Shown: positions 17,862 through 30,071 of the stretch, piece by piece
Layout of the letters: the number at the start of each line of letters is the position of its first letter
Position numbering within the stretch: the stretch's first letter is position 1
Source of the DNA: an uncultured Alphaproteobacteria bacterium
Lineage (GTDB): Bacteria; Pseudomonadota; Alphaproteobacteria; Geminicoccales; Geminicoccaceae
Direction of reading: 5' to 3'
DNA length: 48,496 nucleotides
NCBI GenBank assembly: GCA_937926445.1
Contig: CALBAK010000030.1
Span: 1 to 48,496 of the forward strand
Made by a program: the position numbers and the translations under genes
The notes under the pieces: model-generated
Seen by the model: the letters and a program-made list of their open reading frames with translations, nothing else
Told to the model about the DNA's origin: nothing
Databases searched by the model: none

Positions 17862-20046
17862 GTACCGACCGAGCTCCAGCCCGAGCTTCCGTCCCGGCAC
17901 TCTCTCGAGCGGCACCTCCTGGGGGGCTTGCTGGCCGCCCTCCTCCTGCTGCTCGTCGGCCTTCCGGTGCGCGCACAGACCGCACCGGCCTAGGCCCCGG
18001 CCGCCGTTCAAGAGCTCCTTCGCCTGCTCGGCGACCCGGATGTGCGCGCCTGGCTCGAGGCACGACGATCGGCCGAAGTGGCGGTGCCGGTAGCGACCAC
18101 GGCACCCGAGGTGGTGACGGAACCGTCGTTCGAGGCGCAGCTCCTCGAGACGGTCGCCGTGATGCGCAACCGGCTTCGCGCCCTCGTGCACGCGATCCCG
18201 CTCGTGCCGGCGGAGCTCGCCCGGATCGGTGCCGTGCTCGGTGGCGAGATGAAGGAGCACGGGTTCGGGACGATCCTCTTTCTGCTCGCGGGCTTCGTGG
18301 CCCTCGGCTTCGGCACCGAGGCGGTCTTCTCGCGGCTGTCGGCGGGTGTGCGCGAGCGCATCGGCGCGAGCCCGCTGGATACGCCGGTTGAGCGCTTGCG
18401 GGCGGTCGGCATGCGGCTCGGGTTCGGCCTCCTCTGGGTCGCCTCCTTCGCGCTCGGAAGTGTCGGCGCCTTCTTTCTCTTCTCCTGGCCGCCGGTCCTC
18501 CATTCGGTGGTGCTCGGCTATCTCCTGGCCTTTCTCGCGATCCGACTCACGATCGTCGCCGCCCGCTTCTTCCTCGCGCCCGAGGAACCTCGCTTCCGGA
18601 TCGTGCCGATTAGCGACGCGGCGGCCGCCTTCTGGGACCGCTGGCTCGTGCTGCTGGTCGGCTGGTTCGCGGTCGCCCGCACCAACCTCGGCCTCCTGCC
18701 CGAACTCGGGGCCTCGCCCGGGTTTCGGGCACTCGCCACCGCCCTCGCCGCGGCGGTCTGGCTGGCACTCGGCCTCGGCGCGATCTGGAAGTGCCCGCCG
18801 CACACCGACGATGGTTCCGCGCCCTCCCGAGCCTTCTGCTGGGCGCTCTCGGCCTACCTCCTGCTCCTCTGGCTCCTGGTGGTCGCGGGTGCCGGCCCTC
18901 TGTTCTGGATAGGTCTCGTGACCGCGGTTCTGGATAGGTCTCGTGACCGCGGTCGTGCCGATGGTCCTGCGCCTCGTCGACCAGTCGGTCGCGATGTTGC
19001 TGCAGCCCACCCAAGCGACCGGGGAGACGGTGGCGGCGCCGAGCCTGCTCGCCGTGGGGCTCGAGCGCGGCCTGCGGGCCCTCGTGCTCGCGGGTGCCAT
19101 CCTGTTCGTGGCCGGTGTGCTCGGGCTCGACCTCGGTACGATAGCGGCTCGCGAGACCATGGCCACCCGTCTCGTCGCGGGCGTCCTCAAAGCCGGGATC
19201 GTGCTGCTCGCACTCGACCTTCTCTGGCATCTGTTTCGCGCTTGGGTCGACCGCCGGCTCGCCGACGCCGAGGCGAGCGCAGAACCGGGCAGCGAGGAGG
19301 CGCGGCGCAAAGCCCGGCTGCGGACGCTCTTGCCGATGCTGCGCAACGTCGCGCTCGTGGTGCTCGCGACCATGGCAGTCCTGATGGCGCTCTCTTCGCT
19401 CGGCTTCGAGATCGGCCCTTTGATCGCCGGTGCGGGCGTGGTCGGCGTCGCGGTCGGCTTCGGTGCCCAGACCATCGTCCGCGACATCATCGCCGGCATC
19501 TTCTATCTGATGGACGACGCCTTCCGGGTCGGCGAATATATCCAATCCGGCAACTTCAAGGGCACGGTCGAGAGCTTTTCCCTGCGCTCGATCAAGCTCA
19601 GACACCACCGGGGTCCGCTCTTCATCGTGCCGTTCGGATCGCTCGGTGCGATCCAGAACATGAGTCGCGACTGGATCATCGACAACATGATCATCAGTGT
19701 GACCTACGATACGGATCTCGACAAAGCCAAAAGGATCATCAAACAGATCGGTAAGGAGCTCCTGGAAATCGAGGAGTTCCGCCCCAACATCATCGAGACC
19801 CTGAAAATGCAGGGCGTCGATCAGTTCGGTGACTTCGCGATCCAGATCCGCATGAAAATGAAGACCAAGCCGGGCGAGCAGTTCACCATACGCCGCCGAG
19901 CCTATGCCATGATCAAGAAGGCCTTCGAATCGAACGGCATCAAGTTCGCCTTCCCGACCGTCCAGGTCGCCGGCTCCGGCGAGCCGACCGCCGCGTTTGC
20001 CAAGCAGGCGCTCGATCTCGTGCCACCGAAGGGCGAGGCCGCCTGA
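17862..20046 (+). pseudogene. Mechanosensitive channel MscS family gene, broken by amber codon and 25-bp duplication
   Basis: A large MscS-type channel with a signal peptide (LLGGLLAALLLLLVGLPVRA), a periplasmic or membrane N-domain with about six hydrophobic segments, and an intact MscS core: GVVGVAVGFGAQTIVRDI, then YLMDDAFRVGEYI and the cytosolic beta and C-terminal domains to GEAA. Two lesions interrupt it. TAG 17991-17993 lies just after the signal peptide, with the frame continuing APAAVQELLRLLGDP beyond. A tandem duplication at 18903-18952 shifts the frame by one. Removing one copy restores LFWIGLVTAVVPMVL. No ATG, GTG or TTG sits at the expected start either. The 3' part (GTG 18943 to 20046) is open and could give a short core channel, but shows no good ribosome site. 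Confidence 0.8.
18903..18952 (+). repeat. 25-bp perfect tandem duplication inside the MscS gene
   Basis: Two exact adjacent copies, 18903-18927 and 18928-18952, each beginning TTCTGGATAGG and ending GACCGCGG. Since 25 is not a multiple of three, the second copy shifts the frame. It is visible directly in the sequence. Confidence 0.97.
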
Positions 20047-20080
20047 CGTCCCGCCCGCCGCAACTGCCCGGGTGACCGCC

Positions 20081-20635
20081 TCAGGCGGCCTGGCGCCACT
20101 TGATCGAGCAGCCCATCGACGGGATCTGCTCGGCCGGCCCTAGGCCCGTCTCGGCCACGAGCTTCATGGCTTCGAACAGCTCGCGGCGCGCCCCCTCGAC
20201 CGAGCTGCGGCCCGAGGCGTCGAGTCGGCCACGATACTGCAGCTCGAGCTTGGCATTGTAGCCAAAGAAGTCGGGGGTGCAGACCGCACCGTAGGCGCGC
20301 GCTACCTCCTGAGTCTCGTCGTGCAGATAGGGGAAGGGGAACCGCTTCTCTTCGGCCCAGCGCTTCATGTTCTCGAAGCTGTCCTCGGGATAGGACACCG
20401 CGTCGTTGCTGCATATCGCCGCCGTGTTGACGCCGATCGCGGCGAGGTCCTTGGCGTCGCGGATCAGCTTGTCGATGATCGCCTTCACATAGGGGCAGTG
20501 GTTGCACATGAAGACCAGCACGAGACCCTTGGGACCCACGAGATCTTCGAGCCGGTACCGGCGGCCATCGGTCGCCGGCAGCTCGAAGGGCTTGGCCTTC
20601 TCTCCGAAATTGCAGACCGGTGCGACCGCTGCCAT
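20081..20635 (-). CDS. Thioredoxin-fold redoxin of the AhpC/TSA-like CNHC group
   Basis: 184 residues from ATG 20635, which has GGGAGG seven bases upstream; a longer in-frame start at 20689 is less likely. LVFMCNHCPYVKAI gives Cys44-x-x-Cys47 in a thioredoxin-like fold, followed by SNDAVSYPEDSFE and PYLHDETQEVARAYGAVCTPDFF with a cis-Pro site. These cytosolic or periplasmic redoxins are widespread; no signal peptide is seen, so it is probably cytosolic. Substrate unknown. Convergent with the broken MscS gene (34 bases apart). Confidence 0.85.
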   Translation of the reverse strand: MAAVAPVCNFGEKAKPFELPATDGRRYRLEDLVGPKGLVLVFMCNHCPYVKAIIDKLIRDAKDLAAIGVNTAAICSNDAVSYPEDSFENMKRWAEEKRFPFPYLHDETQEVARAYGAVCTPDFFGYNAKLELQYRGRLDASGRSSVEGARRELFEAMKLVAETGLGPAEQIPSMGCSIKWRQAA

Positions 20636-21088
20636 CGTCCACCTCCCGCGCCGCAGATTGTCGATCAGTCGCCCGACGAGCCCGGCCATCGCCGACCGCT
20701 CCCGCGCCTTCGCTCACGGTCTGCAGATGGTCGCCGGCGCCGGCGCCGGCAAGCCCCGATGTCTTCGGCCGACCGCCGTCTCGGGACGGCTTCGCGGTCG
20801 CATCGCTCCCCGCCCGGCCGGCCGGACGTCGCTTGAGGGGGGGACCGGTGCCTCGCCGCGGCGATCGGGCTCTTCCGCAGGGGTGACCGCGCACCCTGGG
20901 CGGTGCGACGTCCACAACGACCGATCGGTTCGAGACGGCGTGGGAGCGCTCCGACCGTCCGGCCCCGGGCGACGCGCGGAACTCCGTGCGGACACTCGCG
21001 TCCGAGCGATCGAACCGGCGGCGCAGAGTATGACCGAAAGGCTCGGCCGGATACGGGTCGCCCTGTTTCGTCGCGGTCGGAGAGCCTC
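20636..21088. other. Divergent intergenic region between redoxin and transporter genes
   Basis: 453 bases with no supported gene. It must hold the promoters of the redoxin (leftward) and the transporter (rightward), but I see no convincing pair of hexamers in either direction. A palindromic GCCGGC triplet repeat lies at 20733-20750. The frame leading into the transporter is open but Arg/Gly/Pro-rich and not protein-like. Confidence 0.5.
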
Positions 21089-22357
21089 GTGAAGGCGGCT
21101 GCGGGCTCGACCCGCGCGCTGGTCGCCTGGGCGCTCTGGGACTGCGCCACTTCGCCCTTCGCCGCGATCGTCGTGACCTTCGTGTTCCCGGCCTACTTCG
21201 CCCGCGGCGTGATCGGCGATGAGGTCCGCGGCACCGAGCTCTGGGGCTGGACGATGGCCCTCTCGGGCCTGGCCCTCGCCGTGCTGGCGCCGGTCTGTGG
21301 CGCGATCGCCGACGAAGGCGGCCCGCGCAAGCCCTGGATCCTCGCCACATCGGGTGCGGCTGCGTTCGCCACCGCCGGGCTCTGGTTCGTCACCCCCGTC
21401 CCGGAGGCGGCTCTCCTCGGCCTCGCCCTGGTGCTCCTCGCCAACACCGCCCTCGAGCTCGGCGCCGTCTTCTACAACGCGCTCCTGCCCGATCTCGCAC
21501 CACCGGAGCGCATCGGCCTCTGGTCGGGGCGCGCCTGGGCGATCGGCTACGGCTCGGGCCTTCTGGCGCTCGTCCTCGTGCTCTTCGCCTTCGTGCTGCC
21601 GGCCGAACCGCCCTTCGGGCTCGACCGCGAAGCCGGCGAGCCCGTGCGGATCGCGGGGCCGGTCACGGCTCTGGCCCTCGTGCTCTTCACCCTGCCGATG
21701 GCGTTCCTGGTGCCGGATCGACCGCGCGTCGAGGCGCCGCTCGGGCGGATCCTGCGCGCCGCCCGCGACCGGCTCGCCGGGACCGTGGCACTTCTGCGGA
21801 TGCATCCCTCGATCGCCCGCTTTCTCTTCGCCCGGCTCATCTACAACGACGGTCTCAACACGCTCTTCACCTTCGGCGGGCTCTACGCCGCCGGCAGCTT
21901 CGCCATGGACGTCCACGAGGTGATGTCGTTCGGCATCGTCTTGAACCTGACCGCCGGCCTCGGCGCCTGGCTGCTCGCCCCGCTCGACGACCGGCTCGGG
22001 TCGAAACGGACGATCCTCTTGGCGTTGGGCGGATTGCTCGGATTCGGCCTCATGGCGCTCCTGGTCACGAGCAAGACCGCCTTTTGGGTCGTGGGCGCGG
22101 CCCTCGGACTCTTTGTCGGTCCGGCTCAGGCGGCGAGCCGCTCCCTCCTCGCTCGGCTCGCTCCGGAAGACGCCCGGGCCGAGCTCTTCGGCCTCTATGC
22201 GCTCACGGGCCGCATCACCGCGGCCCTCGGCCCCTGGGCGGTGGCGGCCGTGACCGGCCTCTTCGAAAGCCAGCGGATCGGCATGACGGTGATCCTGCTC
22301 CTGTTCGCCTCGGGCCTCATCCTCCTCCTCGGAGTCCGCGAGCCCGGCCGGCGATAG
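21089..22357 (+). CDS. UMF1-type MFS transporter
   Basis: 422 residues, about 12 membrane helices, of the UMF1 group of the major facilitator superfamily (related to fungal Atg22). Landmarks are ALWDCATSPFAAIVVTFVFPAYF at the start (given here as a region, residues 12-34), GPRKPWIL in the loop after helix 2, FYNALLPDLAPPERIG with the family's N-A-L-L-P pattern, and GPAQAASRSLLARLAPE in the C-half. GTG 21089 has GGAGAG upstream. Substrate unknown. Its last 163 bases overlap the open antisense tail of the GGDEF-EAL pseudogene. Ends in TAG. Confidence 0.85.
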   Translation: MKAAAGSTRALVAWALWDCATSPFAAIVVTFVFPAYFARGVIGDEVRGTELWGWTMALSGLALAVLAPVCGAIADEGGPRKPWILATSGAAAFATAGLWFVTPVPEAALLGLALVLLANTALELGAVFYNALLPDLAPPERIGLWSGRAWAIGYGSGLLALVLVLFAFVLPAEPPFGLDREAGEPVRIAGPVTALALVLFTLPMAFLVPDRPRVEAPLGRILRAARDRLAGTVALLRMHPSIARFLFARLIYNDGLNTLFTFGGLYAAGSFAMDVHEVMSFGIVLNLTAGLGAWLLAPLDDRLGSKRTILLALGGLLGFGLMALLVTSKTAFWVVGAALGLFVGPAQAASRSLLARLAPEDARAELFGLYALTGRITAALGPWAVAAVTGLFESQRIGMTVILLLFASGLILLLGVREPGRR

Positions 22358-24440
22358 CGGCGGTCCGGCCCGGATCCCACCCTCCTCGGGCCGTTGGCTC
22401 GTGGCGGCATCGGGCCCGTGGCGACGTTCGCCGAACGGCCACGCCGACACGCGCGTTCGGTCCGGTCGGTCGGCGCGCAGCCGGCCGGAAGCCGTCCGGC
22501 GCGTAGCAGAGCGGGAACCTCCTCGCCCGGCACCGGCCGACCGAACAGGAATCCCCGGAGCTGATCGCGGCGCATCGCCCGTAGGCGGGCGGCGTTGGTC
22601 TCGGTCTCGACCCCGGTCGCCACCACGCGATGCCCGAGTCCGTGGGCGAGGCCGACGATCGAGCGGGCGACCACCCGGCTCGGGCCGTCCGCGTCCATCG
22701 CCTGGACGAAGGTGCGCGGGATCTCGAGCTCGTGGACCGAGAGCCGTGCCAGATGGACGAGGGAGGAGCGGCCGGCGCCGAATTCGTCTAGCGCCAGCTC
22801 GCAGCCCGTGACAGCGATCGCTCGCAGAACCGGGGCGGTCGCGTCGACATCGGCCATCACGGCGCTCTCCGGCAGCTCGAGAACGAGCCGGTCGGCCCGG
22901 GCCTCCCAGTGACCGAGGGTCATGCGCAGGAGCCGCGGCGGCTCCGGGAGGCGCAGGCAAGCTGGCGCCGGGTTGACCGCCACGGGCAGGTCGTGGCCGG
23001 CGTAGCGCCAGCGCCGCTGCTCGCGCAGGCAGGCGTTGAGCGTCCAGAAGGCGAGGCGGGCGACGAGCCCGGTCTGCTCGACCACCGGCAGGAAGGCACC
23101 CGGCTCGAGCAGGCCGAGTTCGGGGTGCGGCCAGCGCAACAGCGCCTCGAACCCCACCACTTCGCGGCTGTCGGCCGCCACCTTCGGCTGGAAATGGAGA
23201 AGGAGGCGGTCGGCGGCGAGCGCCTCCAGGATATCGCGCCGGAGTTCGAGCTGCCTGCGCGTGCTGTCCTTTTGCTCGACGTTGCAGACGACGAAGCCGA
23301 GCCGCTCCCGCTTCGCCTTGTACATCGCGGCATCGGCCTGCTGCAGGAGCGTGTCGAGCTCGGCGCCGTGGTCGGGATAGAGGGCGACACCAATGCTCAC
23401 CCCCACCTGGAGGCGGAAGCCGTCGACGGTCAAAGGCTCGACGAGCTGCTCGACCAGCCGTTCGGCCACCCGGCAGGCGTTATCGAGGCCGGTCGGCGGC
23501 GCCAAAAAGGACGGCGAACTCGTCGCCGCCGAGCCGCGCGCGGGTGTCGCTGCGGCGCAGCGGCCGGGCTAGCCGCTCCGCCACCTGCTGCAGCAACAGA
23601 TCACCCACCCGGTGGCCGAGCGCGTCGTTGACCTCCTTGAACCGGCCGAGATCGAGCAGCATGAAGGCGAGCGGCTGGCGATGGTGCTCGGCCTGGACGA
23701 GAGCCTGGCCGGCCCGGTCCTCGAGGAGGCGCCGGTTCGGCAGGCCGGCGAGCGGATCCTGCCAGGCGAGCTCCGCCCTCCGCGCCCGCTCGCGGATCCG
23801 GGCGCCGGCATCGAGGAGCCGCAGGACGTGGCCGTCGCGCCCGGTGGCGATCCGCACCTCGACCGGTACGGGCCGGCCGGATTCGTGCACGGCTTCGAGC
23901 TCTACGTGATCTGCCGAGACGAGCTCGGACAGCCGGGCCGGTTCCTGGAGCGCCGGTAGGTAGCGCCCCAGCGGTCGGCCGACGAGCGGCGCGCCCAGCA
24001 GGCGCCGGGCGGTAGGGTTGGCCCATCCGACGATCCCCTCGCCATCGACCGTGAGCAGCGGATCGGGCAGCTCGTCGGCCGACAGCTGCGGCTCGCCTCG
24101 CCGCGGTCGAGCCGCAGCCAGGGCCGGGGCGAGCGCCGGGGCGGCGAGAAGGAGCGCGTCGAGCGGGACGAGGCGGAGTGCTGCGAGCAAGCCCAGCAGG
24201 GCCGCCACGAGCGCGGGGGTCACAGGCGGCGCGAGACGACCGCGATCTTCCGCAACCAATGGCAGCGCGGCGAGTGCCAGGCCGGGACCGACCAGGATGC
24301 CGGCGGCCGGCCGCCTAGAGTGCGCCGTCGAGCCAGGCGTGCAAGGGCGCCAGGGCCGGCCACAGCAGCCCGACCGCGGTCACGACGCCGGCCAGCAAAA
24401 GTGTCCGCGCCACCGGCCCGCGCACATCCGCACCGTTCAC
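22195..24440 (-). pseudogene. PAS-GGDEF-EAL cyclic-di-GMP signalling protein, several lesions
   Basis: Order of parts from GTG 24440: membrane helices, a PAS-like segment (PLLTVDGEGIVGWANPTARR), GGDEF (LGGDEFAVL) and EAL (GFEALLRW). Lesions are a TAG at 24317-24315 between helices; a frame change in the GC-rich repeat next to it; and one extra T in a run of five T (23508-23504) just after GGDEF, where four T would give AVLLAPPTGLDNACRVAE in one frame. The EAL end is also lost: similarity stops near 22486 but the frame stays open to 22195, into the transporter's 3' end. The EAL domain lacks usual residues (DEFGAG for DDFGTG, EIP for KID, ATGVET for AEGVET), so it was probably not a phosphodiesterase even before breakage. 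Confidence 0.8.
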
Positions 24441-24553
24441 CCGCCCCGCCCCCCGTCGGTTCGAACCGGCCCGAAGCTAAGGCGCTGCGATTGACGGCGA
24501 GTTAACGGCCGGCACGGGCCGACCGATCGGTTCGATCGCGGACGTCCGCCGTG

Positions 24554-26471
<1,918 letters not shown>

Positions 26472-28280
26472 ATGGCCGGCAAGGGCGACGGCGAAGGCAA
26501 GCGGCGGCTGCGCTCGCAAGAATGGTGGGACGATCCGAGCGAGCCCGACATGACGGGGCTCTATCTCGAGAAATACGTCAATTTCGGCCTCACCCGCGAG
26601 GAGCTGCAGTCCGGCCGGCCGATCATCGGCATCGCCCAGACCGGCTCGGATCTCGCCCCCTGCAACCGCCACCATCTCGAGCTCGCCAAGCGGGTGGCGG
26701 CCGGCATCCGCGACGCGGGCGGCATCCCGCTCGAGTTCCCGGTCCACCCCATCCAGGAGACCGGCAAGCGGCCGACCGCGATGCTCGACCGCAACCTGCA
26801 ATATCTCTCGCTGGTCGAGGTCCTCTGGGGTTATCCGATCGACGGGGTCGTGCTCACCACCGGCTGTGACAAGACCACGCCTGCGCTCCTCATGGGTGCG
26901 GCCACGGTCGACATTCCGGCGATCGTGCTCTCCGGCGGCCCGATGCTCAACGGCTATTACAAAGGTGGCCTCGCCGGCTCCGGCACCATTCTCTGGCACG
27001 CCCGCCAGCTGCACGCCAGAGGCGAGATCGGCTACGACGAATTCATGGAAATGGCGCTGGCCTCGGCCCCCTCGATCGGCCATTGCAACACGATGGGCAC
27101 GGCCTCTTCGATGAACGCGATGGCCGAGGCCCTCGGGATGAGCCTGCCCGGCTGTGCCGCGATCCCCGCCCCCTATCGCGAGCGCGGCCAGATCGCCTAC
27201 GCCACCGGCAAGCGGATCGTGCAGATGGTGCGCGAAGATCTGCGGCCCTCGAAGATCCTCACCCGCAAGGCTTTCGAGAACGCGATCGTCGCGGCCGCGG
27301 CGATCGGTGCTTCGACCAACTGCCCGCCGCACGTGATCGCAATCGCCCGGCACATGGGCGTGCCCCTGTCGATCGAGGACTGGGAACTCGGGCGCGACGT
27401 GCCCCTTCTGGTCAACGTCCAGCCCGCGGGCGAGTATCTCTGCGAGGAATATTACCGTGCGGGCGGGCTGCCGGCGGTCATGAAGGAGCTTTGGAAGGCC
27501 GGCCGGCTCCATGGCGATGCGCTCACCGTGACCGGCAAGACGGTGGCCGAAAACCTCGAGCAGGTGCCTTTCTCGAACAATCGTCGGGTGATCCGCCCTT
27601 ACGAGGATCCGTTGAAGCCCGAGGCCGGCTTCGTCGTCATTTCCGGCAACATCTTCGACGCGGCGGTGATGAAGACCTCGGTCGTGACACCCGAGTTCCG
27701 CCGAAAGTATCTCGAAAATCCCGAGCATCCAGGGGTCTTCGAAGGCAAGGCTGTGGTGTTCGACGGCCCGGAGGACTATCATGCTCGGGTAGACGACCCG
27801 GATCTCGACGTCGACGAAAACTCGTTTCTCTTCATCCGCTATTGTGGTCCGGTCGGCTATCCGGGAGCACCCGAGGTGGTCAACATGCGGCCGCCGAAGA
27901 AGCTGATCGAGAAGGGGATCCGGGCGCTGCCGACGATCGGCGACGGGCGCCAGTCCGGCACTTCCGAGAGCCCCTCGATCCTGAATGCGAGCCCCGAGGC
28001 GGCGGTGGGGGGCAATCTCGCGATCCTCCGCACGGGCGATCGGGTGCGGCTCGACCTGCACGCTCGCCGGCTGGATGTACTCTTGAGCGAGGACGAAATC
28101 GCGAAGCGTCGCGTGGAGCTCGCGCAGAGGAAACCGCCCATCCCGCCCTCGCAGACGCCCTGGCAGGAGATCTACCGATCACTCGTGGGTCAGCTCTCGA
28201 CCGGGGCGTGCCTCGAGCCCGCGGTCCTGCATCTGCGGGTGGTCGAGACGCACGGCCCCGCCCCGCGGCGCAACCACTGA
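26472..28280 (+). CDS. IlvD/Edd-family sugar-acid dehydratase (L-arabinonate/D-xylonate type)
   Basis: 602-residue iron-sulfur dehydratase. Three Cys expected to bind the cluster are Cys64 (APCNRHH), Cys132 (TTGCDKTTP) and Cys205 ([11 protein letters not shown]); their spacing of 68 and 73 fits the [2Fe-2S] sugar-acid branch as I recall it, as opposed to IlvD proper. Substrate is likely an aldonate such as arabinonate or xylonate, giving a 2-keto-3-deoxy acid, but the exact sugar cannot be read. No other sugar-pathway gene is beside it, so a role in valine/isoleucine synthesis is not fully excluded. ATG 26472 follows a GGGGAGAG. Confidence 0.8.
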   Translation: MAGKGDGEGKRRLRSQEWWDDPSEPDMTGLYLEKYVNFGLTREELQSGRPIIGIAQTGSDLAPCNRHHLELAKRVAAGIRDAGGIPLEFPVHPIQETGKRPTAMLDRNLQYLSLVEVLWGYPIDGVVLTTGCDKTTPALLMGAATVDIPAIVLSGGPMLNGYYKGGLAGSGTILWHARQLHARGEIGYDEFMEMALASAPSIGHCNTMGTASSMNAMAEALGMSLPGCAAIPAPYRERGQIAYATGKRIVQMVREDLRPSKILTRKAFENAIVAAAAIGASTNCPPHVIAIARHMGVPLSIEDWELGRDVPLLVNVQPAGEYLCEEYYRAGGLPAVMKELWKAGRLHGDALTVTGKTVAENLEQVPFSNNRRVIRPYEDPLKPEAGFVVISGNIFDAAVMKTSVVTPEFRRKYLENPEHPGVFEGKAVVFDGPEDYHARVDDPDLDVDENSFLFIRYCGPVGYPGAPEVVNMRPPKKLIEKGIRALPTIGDGRQSGTSESPSILNASPEAAVGGNLAILRTGDRVRLDLHARRLDVLLSEDEIAKRRVELAQRKPPIPPSQTPWQEIYRSLVGQLSTGACLEPAVLHLRVVETHGPAPRRNH

Positions 28281-28310
28281 GCCGCAGGCGGGTCGGCTTA
28301 CAACCGGCTA

Positions 28311-28354
28311 CGGAGCCGTGGTCGCATCCGTTTCGTGTAGCGGCTCCGATGTTT
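28311..28354 (+). terminator. Hairpin terminator after the dehydratase gene
   Basis: CGGAGCCG (28311-28318) pairs with CGGCTCCG (28341-28348) and is followed by ATGTTTTC. The 22-base loop is long. It lies between two convergent genes where a terminator is expected. Confidence 0.42.
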
Positions 28355-28427
28355 TCGTTCGGACCGCTGCATCGGGACTACCGTCGAATTTGTGGACGTC
28401 CGGGGAAACGCGCGACGTGGCTCGTCG

Positions 28428-30071
28428 TCAACCCCGTACCACGCCCTCGACCGCCTCGACTCGCAGCGCTGCGGCCAAGAGCGCGCGGGTGTAGGGATGG
28501 CGGGGATCGTCGAAGATGCGCTCGACCGGGCCTTCCTCCACGACCACCCCGTCCTTCATCACCATCACCCGATGGCTCGTCGCCCGGATCACCCTGAGAT
28601 CGTGGCTGATGAAGAGGTAGGCGAGCCCACGCTTCTCCTGCAGCGTACGCAGAAGATCGACGATCTGCGCCTGCACCGACATGTCGAGCGCCGAGGTCGG
28701 CTCATCGAGCACGAGAAGCCGCGGCTCGAGCACGAGGGCTCGGGCGATCGCGATCCGCTGACGCTGGCCGCCCGAGAACTCGTGCGGGTAGCGGTGCATC
28801 CAATCCGGGTCGAGCCCCACCTCCTCGAGCGCTCGCGCGACGGCACGGGCCCGTTCCGCCGCCGTGCCGATCCGGTGGATGGCGAGGCCCTCCTCGACGA
28901 TCTGCCCCACCGACATCCGCGGCGACAAGGAGCCGAACGGATCCTGGAAAACGATCTGCATCTGCCGCCTGAGCGGTCGCAATCGCCGCCAGGACCAGCC
29001 CTGGACGTCGGTGCCGGCGATCCGGATCACGCCGCGCGACGGAAGAAGGCGCAACAGGGCGAGCCCCAACGTCGTCTTACCGGAGCCCGACTCGCCGACG
29101 ATTCCGAGGGTCTCGCCGGCGCGGATCTGGAGGTCGACGCCGTCGACCGCCTTCACCCAGCCCACGGTGCGCCGGAGGAAGCCGCGCTGGATCGGAAAAT
29201 GTACCTTCAGATCGCGCAGCTCGGCGATCACGGGTGCTCCGTCCGGCACCGCCGCCGGCCTTCCCCTGGGCTCGGCTGCCAACAGTTTTCGAGTGTAGGG
29301 GTGGCGCGGCGCGGCGAAGACCCGCGCCGTGGGTCCGCTCTCGACGAGCCGCCCCCCGGTCATGACGAGAACCCGATGGGCGAAGTGGCGCACGATCGTG
29401 AGGTCGTGCGTGATCAACAGGATCGCCATCCCCATCCGCCGCTGGAGATCCTGCAAGAGCCGCAAGATCTGCGCCTGGATGGTGACGTCGACCGCCGTGG
29501 TGGGCTCGTCGGCGATGAGGAGGTCCGGCTCGTTGGCGAGCGCCATCGCGATCATGACACGCTGGCGCTGCCCGCCGGAGAGCTGGTGCGGGTAGGAAAG
29601 CCGCCGCTGCTCCGGCTCGGGAATGCCCACGAGGCGCAAGAGCTCCAGGACCCGAGCGCGCAACTCGGCCCGGCCCATCCGGCGATGCAGGAGGAGAGCC
29701 TCGCCGATCTGCCGCTCGACCGTGTGCAGCGGGTTGAGCGAGGTCATCGGCTCCTGGAAGATCATGGCGATACGATCGCCGCGGATCCGGCGCATGAAGC
29801 CTTCCGACCGGCCCACGAGCTCCTCGCCTTTGAAGCGGATCGAGCCCTTCGGGTGCTCGGCCCGCGGATAGGGCAGGAGCTGGAGGATCGAGAGGCCGGT
29901 GACCGATTTGCCGGAGCCCGATTCGCCGACAAGGGCCACCGTCTCGCCGTGCTCGATCGCGAAAGAGACACCCTCGACCGCATCGACTGCCCGCCCCTCG
30001 AGGTGGAAGCGGACCGCGAGGTCGCGGACCTCGAGGAGCGGCGGGGCGGGCGCGCACCGATCGGAGCTCAC
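28428..30071 (-). CDS. yejF: Peptide/microcin C ABC transporter, fused double ATPase YejF
   Basis: 547 residues with two ABC ATPase domains in one chain. First domain: Walker A GESGSGKS at 49-56, signature LSGGQ 164-168, Walker B IADEP ending at 190. Second domain: Walker A GESGSGKT at 326-333 and signature FSGGQRQR. Each is followed by the oligopeptide-binding C-terminal region seen in Opp/Dpp ATPases. It powers uptake through YejB-YejE. It overlaps yejE by four bases and is last in the operon. Confidence 0.93.
   Translation of the reverse strand: MSSDRCAPAPPLLEVRDLAVRFHLEGRAVDAVEGVSFAIEHGETVALVGESGSGKSVTGLSILQLLPYPRAEHPKGSIRFKGEELVGRSEGFMRRIRGDRIAMIFQEPMTSLNPLHTVERQIGEALLLHRRMGRAELRARVLELLRLVGIPEPEQRRLSYPHQLSGGQRQRVMIAMALANEPDLLIADEPTTAVDVTIQAQILRLLQDLQRRMGMAILLITHDLTIVRHFAHRVLVMTGGRLVESGPTARVFAAPRHPYTRKLLAAEPRGRPAAVPDGAPVIAELRDLKVHFPIQRGFLRRTVGWVKAVDGVDLQIRAGETLGIVGESGSGKTTLGLALLRLLPSRGVIRIAGTDVQGWSWRRLRPLRRQMQIVFQDPFGSLSPRMSVGQIVEEGLAIHRIGTAAERARAVARALEEVGLDPDWMHRYPHEFSGGQRQRIAIARALVLEPRLLVLDEPTSALDMSVQAQIVDLLRTLQEKRGLAYLFISHDLRVIRATSHRVMVMKDGVVVEEGPVERIFDDPRHPYTRALLAAALRVEAVEGVVRG

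Noticed and set aside
20733-20750. GCCGGC repeated three times as a regulatory or repeat array
   Set aside because: Only 18 bases, and such hexamers are common by chance in DNA of this composition; no CRISPR-like spacing anywhere in the window.
24455-24480. GGTTCGAACC near 24461, like a tRNA T-arm
   Set aside because: It is a short palindrome. No acceptor stem, anticodon arm or D-arm can be drawn around it on either strand.
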